Notes under the pieces: generated by a model | What the model was told of the DNA's origin: nothing | What the model saw: the letters and a program-made list of their open reading frames with translations, nothing else | The model's database searches: none | From: Sediminibacterium salmoneum NBRC 103935 | GTDB lineage: Bacteria > Bacteroidota > Bacteroidia > Chitinophagales > Chitinophagaceae | DNA: 64,000 nucleotides | Reading direction: 5' to 3' | Assembly: GCF_000511175.1 (NCBI RefSeq) | Contig: NZ_KI866530.1 | Span: forward strand, 1,892,578 to 1,956,577 | Position numbers and translations under genes: made by a program | In this document: positions 8,860 to 18,524 of the stretch, piece by piece | How positions within the stretch are numbered: the first letter of the stretch is position 1 | How the letters are laid out: each line of letters opens with the position of its first letter

Positions 8860-10047
8860 TCAGGGTGTAGCATTATCTGGGCCTTCATTGGCCGGCTTTC
8901 TGACCGTCCTTGCCTTTTGCAATGCCTGTTTGCCAAACTTATTCTTAACCGCATCTATGGCTTTGTAGAGCTCCCCCTTTTTATCAGTTTCATCAAATAA
9001 GGATCCCTGCATTATATGCGAAGTCAATTCGGATAATCGCACCCCCAATAATCTCACAGGTTGTCCTTTTCTGTACAATTGATGAAATAAGTCTATGGCC
9101 ACTGGTATCAGTTCGTCATCCCTTAATGTGTAAGCAATACTTGTTTGCTTTGTGGTGGTTTCAAAATCGGGGTACCTGATTTTTACGGTAATACATCCAG
9201 TTAATTTACCATCCTGTCTTAATTCATACGCCACTTTCTCTGTCATACGAACCAACTCACTCAATAAAAACGCTACCTCGGTTTTATTCTCTTCAAAAGT
9301 ATTTTCAGTTGAAATAGATTTAGCCTCATGGTAAGGCTGAACCAATCCTTCATGAATACCCTGAGATTTTTTCCAGAGATCCAACCCGGTTTTTCCAAAT
9401 AACTTATTCAGCAACTCGGGAGATGTTTCGCTTAACTGCTGTATAGTAAAAATGCCATTGGCATTTAATTTTTTGTGCATGGCTTCACCAACACCTGAGA
9501 ATTTGTTTACGGGCAAGGGGGCTAAAAATATTTTTTCCATACCCGGTTGAACAAACAGATAGCCATTCGGCTTGGCTTCATCCGTTGCAATTTTGGCAAT
9601 CATTTTATTGCTTGCCAAACCAAAGGAAATAGGCAATTGGGTTTGATCAATTATTTCATTCCGCAATGCAATGGTCCATTGAAAAGGATCAAAGAATTTA
9701 TCCATTCCGGTTAAATCAATAAAAAACTCGTCTATGGAAGCTTTCTCGAATAAGGGTGCTTTGGCTGCTATAATATCGGTGACCCATCTGGAGTAACGGC
9801 TATACTCACCTCTGGTTCCTCTTACAATAATGGCGTGTGGGCATAGCTGCATGGCTTTTTTCATAGGCATGGCACTGCGTACACCAAACTTTCTGGCTTC
9901 ATAACTGCAGGTAGTTACCACCCCTCTATCGGCACTGCCACCAACAATAACCGCTTTTCCTTTCAACGAAGGATTGTTAATCATTTCAACGCTTACAAAA
10001 AATGAATCCAGGTCTAAGTGAGCAATATATCGTTGAGGTGCAGACAT
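8860..10047 (-). CDS. dinB: DNA polymerase IV (Y-family)
   Basis: Translesion polymerase of 395 residues. Catalytic acidic residues are visible in HLDLDSFFVSVE (residues 11-21) and in SIDEFFIDLTG near 101. The YSRYS segment, the thumb, and a little-finger domain with LLGVRLSELT near the C-terminus are all present, so the enzyme looks intact. The C-terminus lacks an obvious QxxL[FV]F-type clamp motif at the extreme end, but QGSLFDE (about residue 350) is a good beta-clamp-binding candidate. It lies 36 bases downstream of rimM on the same strand. Confidence 0.95.
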   Translation of the reverse strand: MSAPQRYIAHLDLDSFFVSVEMINNPSLKGKAVIVGGSADRGVVTTCSYEARKFGVRSAMPMKKAMQLCPHAIIVRGTRGEYSRYSRWVTDIIAAKAPLFEKASIDEFFIDLTGMDKFFDPFQWTIALRNEIIDQTQLPISFGLASNKMIAKIATDEAKPNGYLFVQPGMEKIFLAPLPVNKFSGVGEAMHKKLNANGIFTIQQLSETSPELLNKLFGKTGLDLWKKSQGIHEGLVQPYHEAKSISTENTFEENKTEVAFLLSELVRMTEKVAYELRQDGKLTGCITVKIRYPDFETTTKQTSIAYTLRDDELIPVAIDLFHQLYRKGQPVRLLGVRLSELTSHIMQGSLFDETDKKGELYKAIDAVKNKFGKQALQKARTVRKPANEGPDNATP

Positions 10048-10083
10048 ACAAAAGCAATATCACCCTTTTATGTGATGGAAAAA

Positions 10084-10608
10084 CTATAATCCCCTGTAAA
10101 TATCCAGCAAGCCGTCAGGTAATGTAACATATACTTTTTTGGCAGCTCGATCAATCTTGTCCAGTGTTTCTGCATGCAAGGGAATCAACGCTTCATTTCC
10201 TTCCAGGGTTACCCGCAGCAAAACCTGGTGGGGCTGTTCAATCACTTCTTCTATAGGACCTAAATTCTCGTCCTCATCTGTAATGATTTCATATCCAAGT
10301 AATGATATAGGTGCATTTTTTCCAGCCAGATTTCTAAAGTCTGCATCCAGCAGCCAGACTGGCTTACCGGTGAATCTAGCGGCCATTTCCTTGCTTTGAA
10401 TGCCTTCCAGTTTAACGTAGGACTCTTCATCGTCTTTTGCCTTTGCAGCTTCTACAAAGTATGGGATGTATGAGCCTTTTACTTCTTCAATAAACAGGGC
10501 TTTTACGTCTTTCAGATTGGTTTTCTTACCCAATGAATGTTTGAGTATCAATTCGCCTTTTACGCCAAAAACGGCTACCATTTTACCAATATGAATATAA
10601 TCTTGCAT
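10084..10608 (-). CDS. rimM: Ribosome maturation factor RimM
   Basis: Protein of 174 residues required for 30S head maturation and binding ribosomal protein S19. The N-terminal RimM barrel begins IHIGKMVAVFGVKGEL. A PRC-barrel follows, with the hallmark HEVLLRV-like segment seen here as PHQVLLRVTLEGNEALIPL. The ATG at 10608 is chosen because the family starts with a few residues before IGKI/IGKMV; the upstream ATG would add an unrelated decapeptide. It follows rpsP, but a strong terminator hairpin lies between them. Confidence 0.93.
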   Translation of the reverse strand: MQDYIHIGKMVAVFGVKGELILKHSLGKKTNLKDVKALFIEEVKGSYIPYFVEAAKAKDDEESYVKLEGIQSKEMAARFTGKPVWLLDADFRNLAGKNAPISLLGYEIITDEDENLGPIEEVIEQPHQVLLRVTLEGNEALIPLHAETLDKIDRAAKKVYVTLPDGLLDIYRGL

Positions 10609-10640
10609 GGTGCAATTTAATGAATGAATAAGGAACATGA

Positions 10641-10664
10641 AAAAGGCCTGGTAAACCAGGCCTT
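10641..10664 (-). terminator. Intrinsic terminator after rpsP
   Basis: On the minus strand a 9-base-pair GC-rich stem (AAGGCCTGG / CCAGGCCTT) with a 4-base loop runs directly into a run of T residues. It lies between the rpsP stop and the rimM start and should end or attenuate rpsP transcription before rimM. Confidence 0.75.
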
Positions 10665-10687
10665 CTCAAATCGTATGAATGCTTGCA

Positions 10688-11161
10688 TTAAGCTTCAGCT
10701 GGTGCTGATTCCTCAGCAGGCGCAGCAGATTCTTCCTGCTTCTCTTCTACTTTCTTAACTACAGGAACATAAGCTTTCTTTGCAGATTGCTTACTCTTGT
10801 GTTCACTGTTTCGGCGAGTGATGTTTGCTTCATGACTGTTGTGCCATTCCTGGAACTTGGTCATTGCAGTAGCATCATCAAACAAACCTAACTTAACACC
10901 ACGCAACAAGTGCTTTAAGTACAATACTCCTTTGAAAGAAAGGATTCTGCGAACAGTGTCGGTAGGCTGAGCACCTTTGTTTAACCACTCTAGTGCTTTC
11001 TGACGATCTAACTGGATACTTGCAGGTACAGTTAGTGGGTTGTAAGTTCCAATTTTCTGGATGAACTTACCATCTCTTGGTGCACGAGCATCGGCTACTA
11101 CGATAAAGTAGAAGGGACGCTTTTTACTTCCGTGTCTTTGAAGTCTCATTTTAACTGCCAT
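10688..11161 (-). CDS. rpsP: 30S ribosomal protein S16
   Basis: Protein of 157 residues. The first 80 are the canonical S16 fold ([20 protein letters not shown], then [14 protein letters not shown]). The C-terminal extension of about 75 residues is rich in Lys and then Glu/Ala ([19 protein letters not shown]), as is common in Bacteroidota S16. It sits between ffh (upstream, 91-base gap containing a small hairpin) and rimM (downstream, after a terminator). Confidence 0.97.
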   Translation of the reverse strand: MAVKMRLQRHGSKKRPFYFIVVADARAPRDGKFIQKIGTYNPLTVPASIQLDRQKALEWLNKGAQPTDTVRRILSFKGVLYLKHLLRGVKLGLFDDATAMTKFQEWHNSHEANITRRNSEHKSKQSAKKAYVPVVKKVEEKQEESAAPAEESAPAEA

Positions 11162-11199
11162 CTTAAATAGACATTTAAAGGCTTTAATAATAGGGTTTA

Positions 11200-11215
11200 T
11201 CCGGTAGAAACCGGA
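11200..11215. other. Small GC-rich hairpin between ffh and rpsP
   Basis: Perfect 6-base-pair stem TCCGGT/ACCGGA with a 4-base loop, in the 91-base gap upstream of rpsP. There is no T-run after it on either strand, so it is not a good intrinsic terminator. It may be a leader structure of the rpsP mRNA or an mRNA-end stabiliser for ffh; the role is not determined. Confidence 0.35.
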
Positions 11216-11252
11216 ACGCGAAATTAGGTGATTCCCGATAATTATCCAAAGT

Positions 11253-12575
11253 TTAGCGCCTCATTCCGGGGAAACGGCCACCCATTGGCATATTATTCAT
11301 CATTTTCATCATCTGTTTCATCTGCTCAAACTGCTTCATAAAGGCATTTACCTCCTGTAAATCCTTACCCGCCCCTTTGGCAATTCTGGCCCTTCTGGAA
11401 GGGGTTAAACTATCGGGGTTAGATCTTTCGTAGGGAGTCATGGAACTAATCATGGCTTCAATCCCCTTGAAAGCATCGTCTTTTATATCAATATCTTTTA
11501 CGGCTTTTCCTACGCCCGGAATCATCCCCATCAGGTCTTTCAGGTTACCCATTTTCTTAATCTGCTGCAACTGGTCTAAGAAGTCCTGAAAGTCAAACTG
11601 GTTCTTGCGGATTTTCTTTTCCAGCTTTTTGGCTTCTGCTTCATCAAACTGTGCCTGGGCTTTTTCTACCAAAGTGGTGATATCCCCCATGCCCAGAATA
11701 CGCTGAGCCATCCTTTCCGGATAAAACACATCCAGGGTTTCCATCTTCTCGCCACTGCTCACAAATTTAATGGGCTTGTCGACGGTGTACTTAATAGACA
11801 ATGCAGCACCACCGCGGGTATCGCCATCCAGCTTGGTTAAAACCACACCTGTAAAATCAAGACGGTCATTAAAGGCTTTGGCCGTATTTACCGCATCCTG
11901 ACCCGTCATGGAGTCTACCACAAACAATATTTCGGAGGGATTAACAGCGGCTTTAATATTGGCCACTTCATTCATCATTAACTCGTCGATAGCCAAACGG
12001 CCGGCGGTATCTATGATGACTACATTTTTATTGGTTGCTTTTGCTTCCTTGATTGCATTCAGCGCTATCGCAACCGCATCCTTATTTTCACGCTCACTGT
12101 AAATGCTTACGCCAATTTGTTCTGCCAAAACGGTTAACTGATCTATCGCGGCGGGTCTGTAAATATCTGCAGCTACTACCAGCGGGCTCTTGCCTTTTTT
12201 GGTTTTTAAATAATTGGCCAATTTACCGGTAAAAGTGGTTTTACCACTACCCTGTAAACCTGCAATCAAAATTACGGCTGGTCTGCCTTCTGCCTCAAAA
12301 GCAGCTTCCTGTCCGCCCATTAATTCGGTTAGCTCATCCTGTACAATTTTTACCATCAATTGCCCGGGGCTGATGGCATTCAACACTTTTGAGCCTACTG
12401 CTTTATCCTTTACCTTATCTGTAAATTCCTTGGCAATCTTGAAGTTCACGTCAGCGTCCAATAATGCCCTGCGGATATCTTTAACCGTATTGGCAATATT
12501 GAGCTCATTAATTCTGGCTTCCCCTTTTAAATTCTTAAACGCTGATTCTAATTTCTCTGATAAATTCTGAAACAT
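11253..12575 (-). CDS. ffh: Signal recognition particle protein Ffh
   Basis: SRP GTPase of 440 residues that targets nascent membrane proteins. N domain in the first 85 residues. The G domain has the P-loop in [15 protein letters not shown] (about 103-117), DTAGRL near 187 and [13 protein letters not shown] near 245. The M domain ends in a Met-rich tail ([16 protein letters not shown]), which binds signal peptides and 4.5S RNA. Length is normal. It lies between rpoD and rpsP on the same strand, 72 bases after rpoD. Confidence 0.97.
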   Translation of the reverse strand: MFQNLSEKLESAFKNLKGEARINELNIANTVKDIRRALLDADVNFKIAKEFTDKVKDKAVGSKVLNAISPGQLMVKIVQDELTELMGGQEAAFEAEGRPAVILIAGLQGSGKTTFTGKLANYLKTKKGKSPLVVAADIYRPAAIDQLTVLAEQIGVSIYSERENKDAVAIALNAIKEAKATNKNVVIIDTAGRLAIDELMMNEVANIKAAVNPSEILFVVDSMTGQDAVNTAKAFNDRLDFTGVVLTKLDGDTRGGAALSIKYTVDKPIKFVSSGEKMETLDVFYPERMAQRILGMGDITTLVEKAQAQFDEAEAKKLEKKIRKNQFDFQDFLDQLQQIKKMGNLKDLMGMIPGVGKAVKDIDIKDDAFKGIEAMISSMTPYERSNPDSLTPSRRARIAKGAGKDLQEVNAFMKQFEQMKQMMKMMNNMPMGGRFPGMRR

Positions 12576-12647
12576 GATATCACACTTGTTGTTGAACGAG
12601 GTGCAAATATACTAGCTTAGAGAAAATGAGGGCATTCCTTATTTTAA

Positions 12648-13514
12648 TCAGCCCAAATAGTAGCGAAGTTGCCTGGCCCGGTTGGCGGCACGGAGTTTAT
12701 TTATGGCTTTGTCCTTGATTTGTCTAACTCTTTCCCTGGTTAAATTAAAACGAGACCCGATGTCTTCCAGACTGAGCGCACGGTCTACGCCTATACCGAA
12801 GAAAAAGCAGATTACTTTTTTCTGACGGTCGGTTAAAGTACCCAGGCTTCTTTCAATTTCAACGTGCAATGATTCATGATAGGCAAGCTTTTCATCGGTT
12901 TGTGCTTCATTGGTATTTTCCAGGAGATCTATTAAGGTTATGTCTTCTCCTTCAGCCACCGGCGAATCAATACTAATATGTCTGAATCCGGCTTTCATGG
13001 TGGCAGCTACCTCCTCAATGGGTAAATCCAGTAATTCTGCTATTTCCTGAGGAGAGGGTTCTCGCTCATATTCCTGCTCTAATGACTGATAGGCTTTACT
13101 AATCCGATTGGTTAATCCCACTTTATTCAGTGGCAACCTTACGATCCTACTTTGTTCGGCCAATGACTGTAAGATGCTTTGCCTGATCCACCAGACAGCA
13201 TAGGAAATGAACTTGAATCCTTTGGTTTCATCAAATCGCATAGCGGCTTTAATCAACCCTAAATTGCCTTCATTAATTAAGTCGGATAATGTGAGACCCT
13301 GATTCTGATATTGTTTAGCAACGGATACTACAAACCTGAGATTTGCTTTAACAAGTCTATCCAGAGCACGGGTATCACCCAGTTTTATCTTTTGCGCCAG
13401 CAACACTTCTTCATCTCCTTCCAGCAGCTCTACTTTTCCAATTTCCTGAAGGTATTTTTCAAGGCTTTGTGATTCCCTGTTGGTAATCGACTTTGTTATT
13501 TTGAGTTGGCGCAT
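12648..13514 (-). CDS. rpoD: Primary RNA polymerase sigma factor (RpoD/SigA)
   Basis: Sigma factor of 288 residues starting at [14 protein letters not shown]. It begins directly with region 1.2 ([15 protein letters not shown]) and lacks region 1.1, as Bacteroidota housekeeping sigmas do. Region 2 is seen in [21 protein letters not shown] and in the -10-recognising [11 protein letters not shown]. Region 4.2 helix-turn-helix is [19 protein letters not shown]. This factor would recognise the TAnnTTTG elements noted elsewhere in the window. An ATG two codons upstream is an alternative start; the MRQLKI start is the one usual in the phylum. Confidence 0.96.
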   Translation of the reverse strand: MRQLKITKSITNRESQSLEKYLQEIGKVELLEGDEEVLLAQKIKLGDTRALDRLVKANLRFVVSVAKQYQNQGLTLSDLINEGNLGLIKAAMRFDETKGFKFISYAVWWIRQSILQSLAEQSRIVRLPLNKVGLTNRISKAYQSLEQEYEREPSPQEIAELLDLPIEEVAATMKAGFRHISIDSPVAEGEDITLIDLLENTNEAQTDEKLAYHESLHVEIERSLGTLTDRQKKVICFFFGIGVDRALSLEDIGSRFNLTRERVRQIKDKAINKLRAANRARQLRYYLG

Positions 13515-13743
13515 ACCCATAACAACTGGTTTTAGTTATAAAAAAATGAGCATACCTAATTTAACATTTTCCTGAGTTTTGTTAAAATAATTTATTATAT
13601 GAATGATTTTCAAGCATTTAAACAGCTAATTAATGGTATATATTCTTAATAGTTTGCTATAAAATAGCATTTTTTAAAAAAACATTTGGGTAATAGGTAT
13701 TATTTAATATCATTGCACCAACCTATTTGGCAAAAGAGTAATA

Positions 13744-14127
13744 ATGAGTAAGAAGCAACTATTTACACTAGAATTTCCGGTTAGATGTTCTCCAGGTATA
13801 TTGTATGAATTTTTATCTACCCCTGCAGGTCTGCAGGAATGGTTCGCAGATAAAGTAGATGAGTGGGAAAATGTATTCAGTTTCTCCTGGGATGGTGGTG
13901 TTCCGGAGAAAGCAGAAGTAGTGGACAGAGAAGAAAACAAGTTCATCCGTTTTCGCTGGTTACACAACGACAAGAACGAATTTTTTGAATTCAGAATTGA
14001 AAAGACTGAAATCTCCAATCAGACCATTCTGGTTATTAAAGATTTTGCTGAAAAGGCTGAAATAAAGGATCAGAGTCAGTTATGGGAATACCAAACCAAA
14101 GAGTTGTTCCACCGTTTGGGTTCTTAA
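13744..14127 (+). CDS. START-like (AHSA1/SRPBCC) domain protein
   Basis: Cytoplasmic protein of 127 residues with the helix-grip pattern of small START-like proteins: LEFPVRCSPGILYEFLSTPAGLQEWFADKV, then strands, and a C-terminal helix (SQLWEYQTKELFHRLGS). Such proteins bind hydrophobic ligands or act as stress factors, but this subgroup is uncharacterised. It precedes an LptF/G-type permease in the same direction with an oppositely oriented gene between them. Its stop overlaps the stop of that convergent gene by 4 bases. Confidence 0.8.
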   Translation: MSKKQLFTLEFPVRCSPGILYEFLSTPAGLQEWFADKVDEWENVFSFSWDGGVPEKAEVVDREENKFIRFRWLHNDKNEFFEFRIEKTEISNQTILVIKDFAEKAEIKDQSQLWEYQTKELFHRLGS

Positions 14128-14741
14128 TAATCAGAAAGAATGGTCAGCATTTTAGTGAACTGACTCTTCATAAAATTTTCAATATCATCCCACTCCTGTA
14201 GTGGGATTTTTTTTGCCAGTTTCAAAAAAGGCAACCTGGTAACACTATAGCCATTCCAGTCCTGCATGGGTATATAATTGTTCTTTTCAAAATGATGCTG
14301 CCAGGGGTCGGAACCTACTCCTATATACCAATCCTGTGTTTCCGATCCATACTTACCATACATTTCAAAATAACGATCAATGGAAGGACCTAATTCTGTG
14401 AGGTATTTCCCTTTTAAAATCAGGTGTATGCTGCAATGATTTCCCCACCAGAAAAAGGTACGGATGGCGAAAATATCAGACTCTGTAAAATATCTTGGAA
14501 AATCGAGCATTACATAAGGCAATTGTTCGTATTGCTCTCCTTTGGAAATTTTAGGGGAGATTTCAAAAGCTGTTTCATGCTGAAAGCTTTTAAAGGTTGT
14601 ACATTCCTGTCTGTAATAATTGCCCAGTGCCCCGAACAAATCATATACTTTACCAATGATATGGTTCTTTGTTAAAATCCAGTCCGCATTATTAACCAAT
14701 TCCAGTTCCTTTGGTGAAAGTGTTACTTTTGCGTAGCTCAT
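14124..14741 (-). CDS. Conserved hypothetical protein
   Basis: A 205-residue soluble-looking protein without a signal peptide or membrane segment, rich in aromatic residues (FFWWGNHCSIHLIL, WYIGVGSDPWQHHF). I do not recognise the family. It overlaps the convergent START-like gene by 4 bases and is divergent from the permease gene, whose most likely GTG start leaves a 23-base gap. Codon usage looks like that of the neighbours, so recent transfer is not suggested. Confidence 0.7.
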   Translation of the reverse strand: MSYAKVTLSPKELELVNNADWILTKNHIIGKVYDLFGALGNYYRQECTTFKSFQHETAFEISPKISKGEQYEQLPYVMLDFPRYFTESDIFAIRTFFWWGNHCSIHLILKGKYLTELGPSIDRYFEMYGKYGSETQDWYIGVGSDPWQHHFEKNNYIPMQDWNGYSVTRLPFLKLAKKIPLQEWDDIENFMKSQFTKMLTILSDY

Positions 14742-14764
14742 ACAGCAATATTAAGACAGCTATT

Positions 14765-16210
14765 GTGATAAAAAAACTAGACATACTTATTATCCGCTCT
14801 TTTATCGGGCCATTTATAGCTGCCTTTGCCATTTCCCTGTTTGTACTAACCATGCAGTTTTTCTGGTTATATATTGACGATCTGGTAGGAAAAGGACTTG
14901 ATTTGTTTACCGTACTCAAACTAATTGGTCTGGTTGCTTTGTTCTGGGTTCCAATGGCTTTACCACTGGCATTGCTTTTTTCATCCATTATGACTTTTGG
15001 AAATCTGGGTGAAAAATTTGAACTGGTTGCCATAAAGGCGGCAGGGATTTCACTGATTCGGTTTATGCGACCACTGCTGGTTTTTACCATACTGGTTTGT
15101 GGTGTTGCCTTTTTATTCGCCAATAATATTATACCGGTTACCCAACTGAAATTATCTGCATTAAAATACGATATCATTGTTTCTAAACCATCTATAGACA
15201 TTAAGGAAGGTGTTTTTTACGATAAGATTGATGGCTTTGTAATTAAGCTGGGCAAGAAAGAGCAAAACGATAGCATTATTCACGATGTGGTCATTTTTGA
15301 AAAAGGATATTATCTGCAGGACAATTTGATGGTTGCAGAAAGTGGTGTGATGCGGGTTTCAAAAGACAAACAGTTTCTGGAATTTATTCTGAAGAATGGC
15401 TGGCGTTATCAGGAGAAGGGCCCCAGGGGCGAATTGAATACAGAGTTTACCCGCATGGGATTTAAAGAGTACAAGAAAGTTTTTGATCTGAAAAGTTTTC
15501 AGATGAATAAAACCGAAGACTCTGCTTTTTATGACCCGAAAATGCTAAGTCTGCGTCAACTGAATGTGGCCATAGATTCCCTGGATCATATTGATACTTT
15601 TTATCTGAAAAAATCGAATCAGGAAGTGAGTCCATATTTACGTTTTGCCCGATTTGCCGATACAGGCTGGGTAAAAGTAAAACAACCAATGCCTAAAGTA
15701 AAACCGGCAAAACTATTTCCAGACAGTCTTAAACAGGAATTATTAGATGCTGCCTCTAATCAGCTGGCTACAGTAAAAGGATCGGTGAGTGTTATGGCAG
15801 AAGACTACAAAACCAAATATCTTTCCATGCAGTTGCATGAAATTGAATGGCACAAAAAATTCACTTTGTCGGTAGCCTGCCTGGTCATGTTTTTAATTGG
15901 TGCCCCTTTGGGTTCTATTATCCGTAAGGGGGGATTGGGTACGCCGCTGGTTTTTGCCATCGTCTTCTTTGTGCTATTCCATCTACTCAACACATTTGGA
16001 GAAAAATTTGTCCGCTCAGGTCAAACCAATGCGCTGGTAGGTATGTGGTTAAGCACATTTATTCTGGTGCCGGTAAGCGCTTTCCTGATTTATAAAGCCA
16101 TGCATGATTCACAGCTATTTAATCAGGAGTTCTATTACCGCAACTTTAAAGGCCTAAGAAAATTATTAGCTAACTTTAAGAAAAAAAATAGCCATGAAAA
16201 AGGCCTATAA
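14765..16210 (+). CDS. LptF/LptG-family permease (YjgP/YjgQ)
   Basis: Inner-membrane protein of 481 residues of the lipopolysaccharide export permease family. Three N-terminal transmembrane segments (to about residue 115), a long periplasmic beta-jellyroll region, and three C-terminal segments (about 375-470) match LptF/G topology. With LptB it would extract LPS for transport. GTG 14765 is chosen because homologues begin with a short K-K-L-D-x-L-I-I-x-S-F sequence, seen here directly after it, and because the longer TTG start would overlap the divergent gene. The 3' end overlaps the superoxide dismutase gene by 17 bases. Confidence 0.88.
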   Translation: MIKKLDILIIRSFIGPFIAAFAISLFVLTMQFFWLYIDDLVGKGLDLFTVLKLIGLVALFWVPMALPLALLFSSIMTFGNLGEKFELVAIKAAGISLIRFMRPLLVFTILVCGVAFLFANNIIPVTQLKLSALKYDIIVSKPSIDIKEGVFYDKIDGFVIKLGKKEQNDSIIHDVVIFEKGYYLQDNLMVAESGVMRVSKDKQFLEFILKNGWRYQEKGPRGELNTEFTRMGFKEYKKVFDLKSFQMNKTEDSAFYDPKMLSLRQLNVAIDSLDHIDTFYLKKSNQEVSPYLRFARFADTGWVKVKQPMPKVKPAKLFPDSLKQELLDAASNQLATVKGSVSVMAEDYKTKYLSMQLHEIEWHKKFTLSVACLVMFLIGAPLGSIIRKGGLGTPLVFAIVFFVLFHLLNTFGEKFVRSGQTNALVGMWLSTFILVPVSAFLIYKAMHDSQLFNQEFYYRNFKGLRKLLANFKKKNSHEKGL

Positions 16211-16910
16211 CCGAAGAGTGTTTCTGAAAGACAGCAGCAAAGCAGCTTTGGCAGCAGGGATTGGAATCAGCCTGATTCCTTCAGTTGTAGTAGCTGCAGC
16301 AGGCAATGATTTTGAACAACAGCCATTGCCCTATGCATATAATGCGCTTGAGCCCTATATTGATGCAATGACCATGGAAATACATTACAGCAAGCATGCA
16401 GCCGCCTATGCAAAAAATCTGGCTGAAGCCTGTGTTGCTGAAAAAGTAAATCCACAAACAATGTCTTTAGAAAACCTCATGAGAAATATCAGTAAATACT
16501 CTGCCAAAATGCGTAACAATGGTGGGGGGCATTTTAACCATGAATTTTTCTGGAAATGCATGAAGCCCGGTTCTGCCAATCAACCTTCCGGTAAATTATC
16601 AACCGCCATCAATCAATCTTTTGGCTCTTATGAAGCCTTTAAAACTGCTTTTGCGGATGCCGGTAAAAACAGATTCGGAAGTGGATGGGCCTGGTTGATA
16701 CAAACTTCAGAGGGTAATTTAAAAATTGGTTCAACTCCCAATCAGGATAATCCATTAATGGATATCAGCGAACTAAAAGGAACACCGTTGCTGGCATTAG
16801 ATGTTTGGGAACATGCTTACTATTTAAAATACCAGAATAAGAGACCTGACTATATCAATAACTGGTTCAATATTGTAAACTGGGACTTTGTAGGCAGTCA
16901 GTTAAAGTAA
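16194..16910 (+). CDS. Exported Fe/Mn superoxide dismutase
   Basis: Protein of 238 residues. The first 35 residues form a twin-arginine-type signal (NRRVFLKDSSKAALAAG, then a hydrophobic stretch ending SVVVAAAG), so export by Tat is likely. The catalytic domain has all expected metal ligands: His in EIHYSKHAAAY, His in GGHFNHEFFW (about residues 110-119), and Asp and His in DVWEHAYYLKY (about 203-213). It should dismutate superoxide outside the cytoplasm; Fe versus Mn cannot be decided. The gene starts inside the 3' end of the LptF/G permease gene, suggesting coupling. Confidence 0.92.
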   Translation: MKKAYNRRVFLKDSSKAALAAGIGISLIPSVVVAAAGNDFEQQPLPYAYNALEPYIDAMTMEIHYSKHAAAYAKNLAEACVAEKVNPQTMSLENLMRNISKYSAKMRNNGGGHFNHEFFWKCMKPGSANQPSGKLSTAINQSFGSYEAFKTAFADAGKNRFGSGWAWLIQTSEGNLKIGSTPNQDNPLMDISELKGTPLLALDVWEHAYYLKYQNKRPDYINNWFNIVNWDFVGSQLK

Positions 16911-16976
16911 TGGTGACTGAACAATAAAACTGTTGAAAATAATTATTTAAAAAACTAACCTGGAAATTCAGAGAAT

Positions 16977-17390
16977 ATGATAGATGTAAAAGTAAATTGG
17001 AAAGAAGCACTTGCGTTTGATGCCATCGGAAACGATGGACATACGGTTCGTATTGATACAACAGTTGAAAACGGCGGCTTGAACAGTGGCATGAACCCCA
17101 AAAGACTATTACTGGCTTCATTATGCGGATGCAGTGCCATTGATGTGATTGAAATACTCAATAAAATGAAAGTGAATTTCAGCAAACTGGAAGTTAGTGC
17201 TGAAGCAGAACAAACAGAAGACCATCCCAAAACCTTCACTTATATTAATCTGGTATATCATTCAGATGTTAAGCCCGAAGATGAAGATAAGTTAAAGAGA
17301 GCGGTGTCTTTGTCGATGGATAAGTATTGCGGCATTTCAGCCATGTTGGCGAAACACTGCCCTATTAACTATAGCACGAAGCTGATTTAA
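16977..17390 (+). CDS. OsmC/Ohr-family protein
   Basis: Protein of 137 residues of the OsmC family of thiol-dependent hydroperoxide reductases. The first Cys region is LLLASLCGCSAIDVIEIL (Cys50 and Cys52) and the second is MDKYCGISAMLAKHCPI. The family uses a Cys pair on two helices to reduce organic peroxides. It follows the exported superoxide dismutase gene by 66 bases in the same direction, so the two may form a small oxidative-stress unit; co-transcription is inference. Confidence 0.88.
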   Translation: MIDVKVNWKEALAFDAIGNDGHTVRIDTTVENGGLNSGMNPKRLLLASLCGCSAIDVIEILNKMKVNFSKLEVSAEAEQTEDHPKTFTYINLVYHSDVKPEDEDKLKRAVSLSMDKYCGISAMLAKHCPINYSTKLI

Positions 17391-17408
17391 ATGGAAAGAA
17401 TCGCTGGT

Positions 17409-18438
17409 TTAAGATAACTTTTCCACCCACTTGCGGATGACTTTGTAACCAATCAGGTATTTGAAGAATAATAACAAGGAATACTTGAGTGAAATCCAGT
17501 TGATATCTAATACAAGTGCTCCCCAGGCTTGTTTCAGGGCAGCTTCTGTATCATCCAATTCGTGATATACTTTGTGTGAGAGCTGGGCAAAATGCTGTGA
17601 GAAGTATTTTTTTAGACATGGCATTCACTTCGTCTCTTACATCTAATGGCAAATAGGCACGGATGATGCCAATGATTTTAGTGATATCGTCAATATTCCG
17701 GCCTGTTTTCAGTGCTTCGGAATGCAATGCTTTTCCATGAATCCTGAAATTAGCCAGCACTTTGGGCACATAAGCTAATTCGGCATGAGCAGCAATTCTT
17801 ACTGTCATTTCCCAGAACTCACCATGTTCGGCACCAAAAAAGCTCCCTAATTTTTCATAGGTGGTTCTTTTGATTACCATGGCAGAAGGTTCTGTATTTT
17901 GACGGAGCGCTACGGCTTTTACCCAGTTTTTCAGCAAGCCTCTTTCTTTAGCAAGGGGCTGGTGTTTCCATATAGGGTTGCCTCTTTCGTTGATGTATTG
18001 AAATTCTGTAAACGCGGCTCCTACTCTAGGAAACTCATTGAACAAAGACAAGATTTCATCATAAAATCCAGGCATTACATAGTTATCTCCGTATAAAATA
18101 TGTACATACTTACCCCTGGATAATTTAATACAAGTCTCCAGATTTCTCAGCCTGCCAATTTTATTGGGCTGTCTGAAATAACCAATTCTTCCTTTGCCCG
18201 TGTCTTTTACCAGCTGCTCTACATCTCCGTCATCACTGGCATCGTCCACTACCATTATCTGCATAACTCCAATACCCTGATCCAATTCCAGAATGGACAG
18301 CAGTGTAGTATTCAGATAAGTAAAGGTATTATCCACGGCAATCATGACCGACCAGACAGGCTGATCCGTTTCATCATGCAACGGTGATATGAGTGGAGGC
18401 CTTGAAGGGATTCTCTCTCTTAGTTCTGGTTTACGCAT
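17409..18438 (-). CDS. Family 2 glycosyltransferase, frameshifted near the C-terminus
   Basis: GT-A fold glycosyltransferase. The N-terminal domain shows VWSVMIAVDNTFTYLNTTLLSIL, then the nucleotide-binding VVDDASDDG and YGDNYVMPGF (DXD-like GDN). The first frame stops at 17551 after a spurious tail (ILLTAFCPALTQSISRIG). The overlapping frame 17409-17624 continues as KKYFSQHFAQLSHKVYHELD and on to a plausible C-terminal helix region. Removing one base from the seven-A run (17607-17613 on the plus strand) joins both into one 342-residue frame. I read this as one gene with a homopolymer indel, probably a sequencing error. Acceptor and sugar are unknown. Confidence 0.75.
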
Positions 18439-18524
18439 TTCGGGGGTTATAGTCCAAATAATACCCTAATTTGGATGCTAAAAATAAAGCAAAAATTGAT
18501 TAATTCCCACCAAATAAGGCGATT

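Noticed and set aside
13655..13675. Hairpin TGCTAT/ATAGCA followed by six T residues
   Set aside because: It looks like a terminator, but no gene on the plus strand ends before it; it lies in the promoter region of the divergent rpoD and START-like genes.
17409..17624. A separate 71-residue gene
   Set aside because: It continues the glycosyltransferase after a one-base shift at an A7 run.
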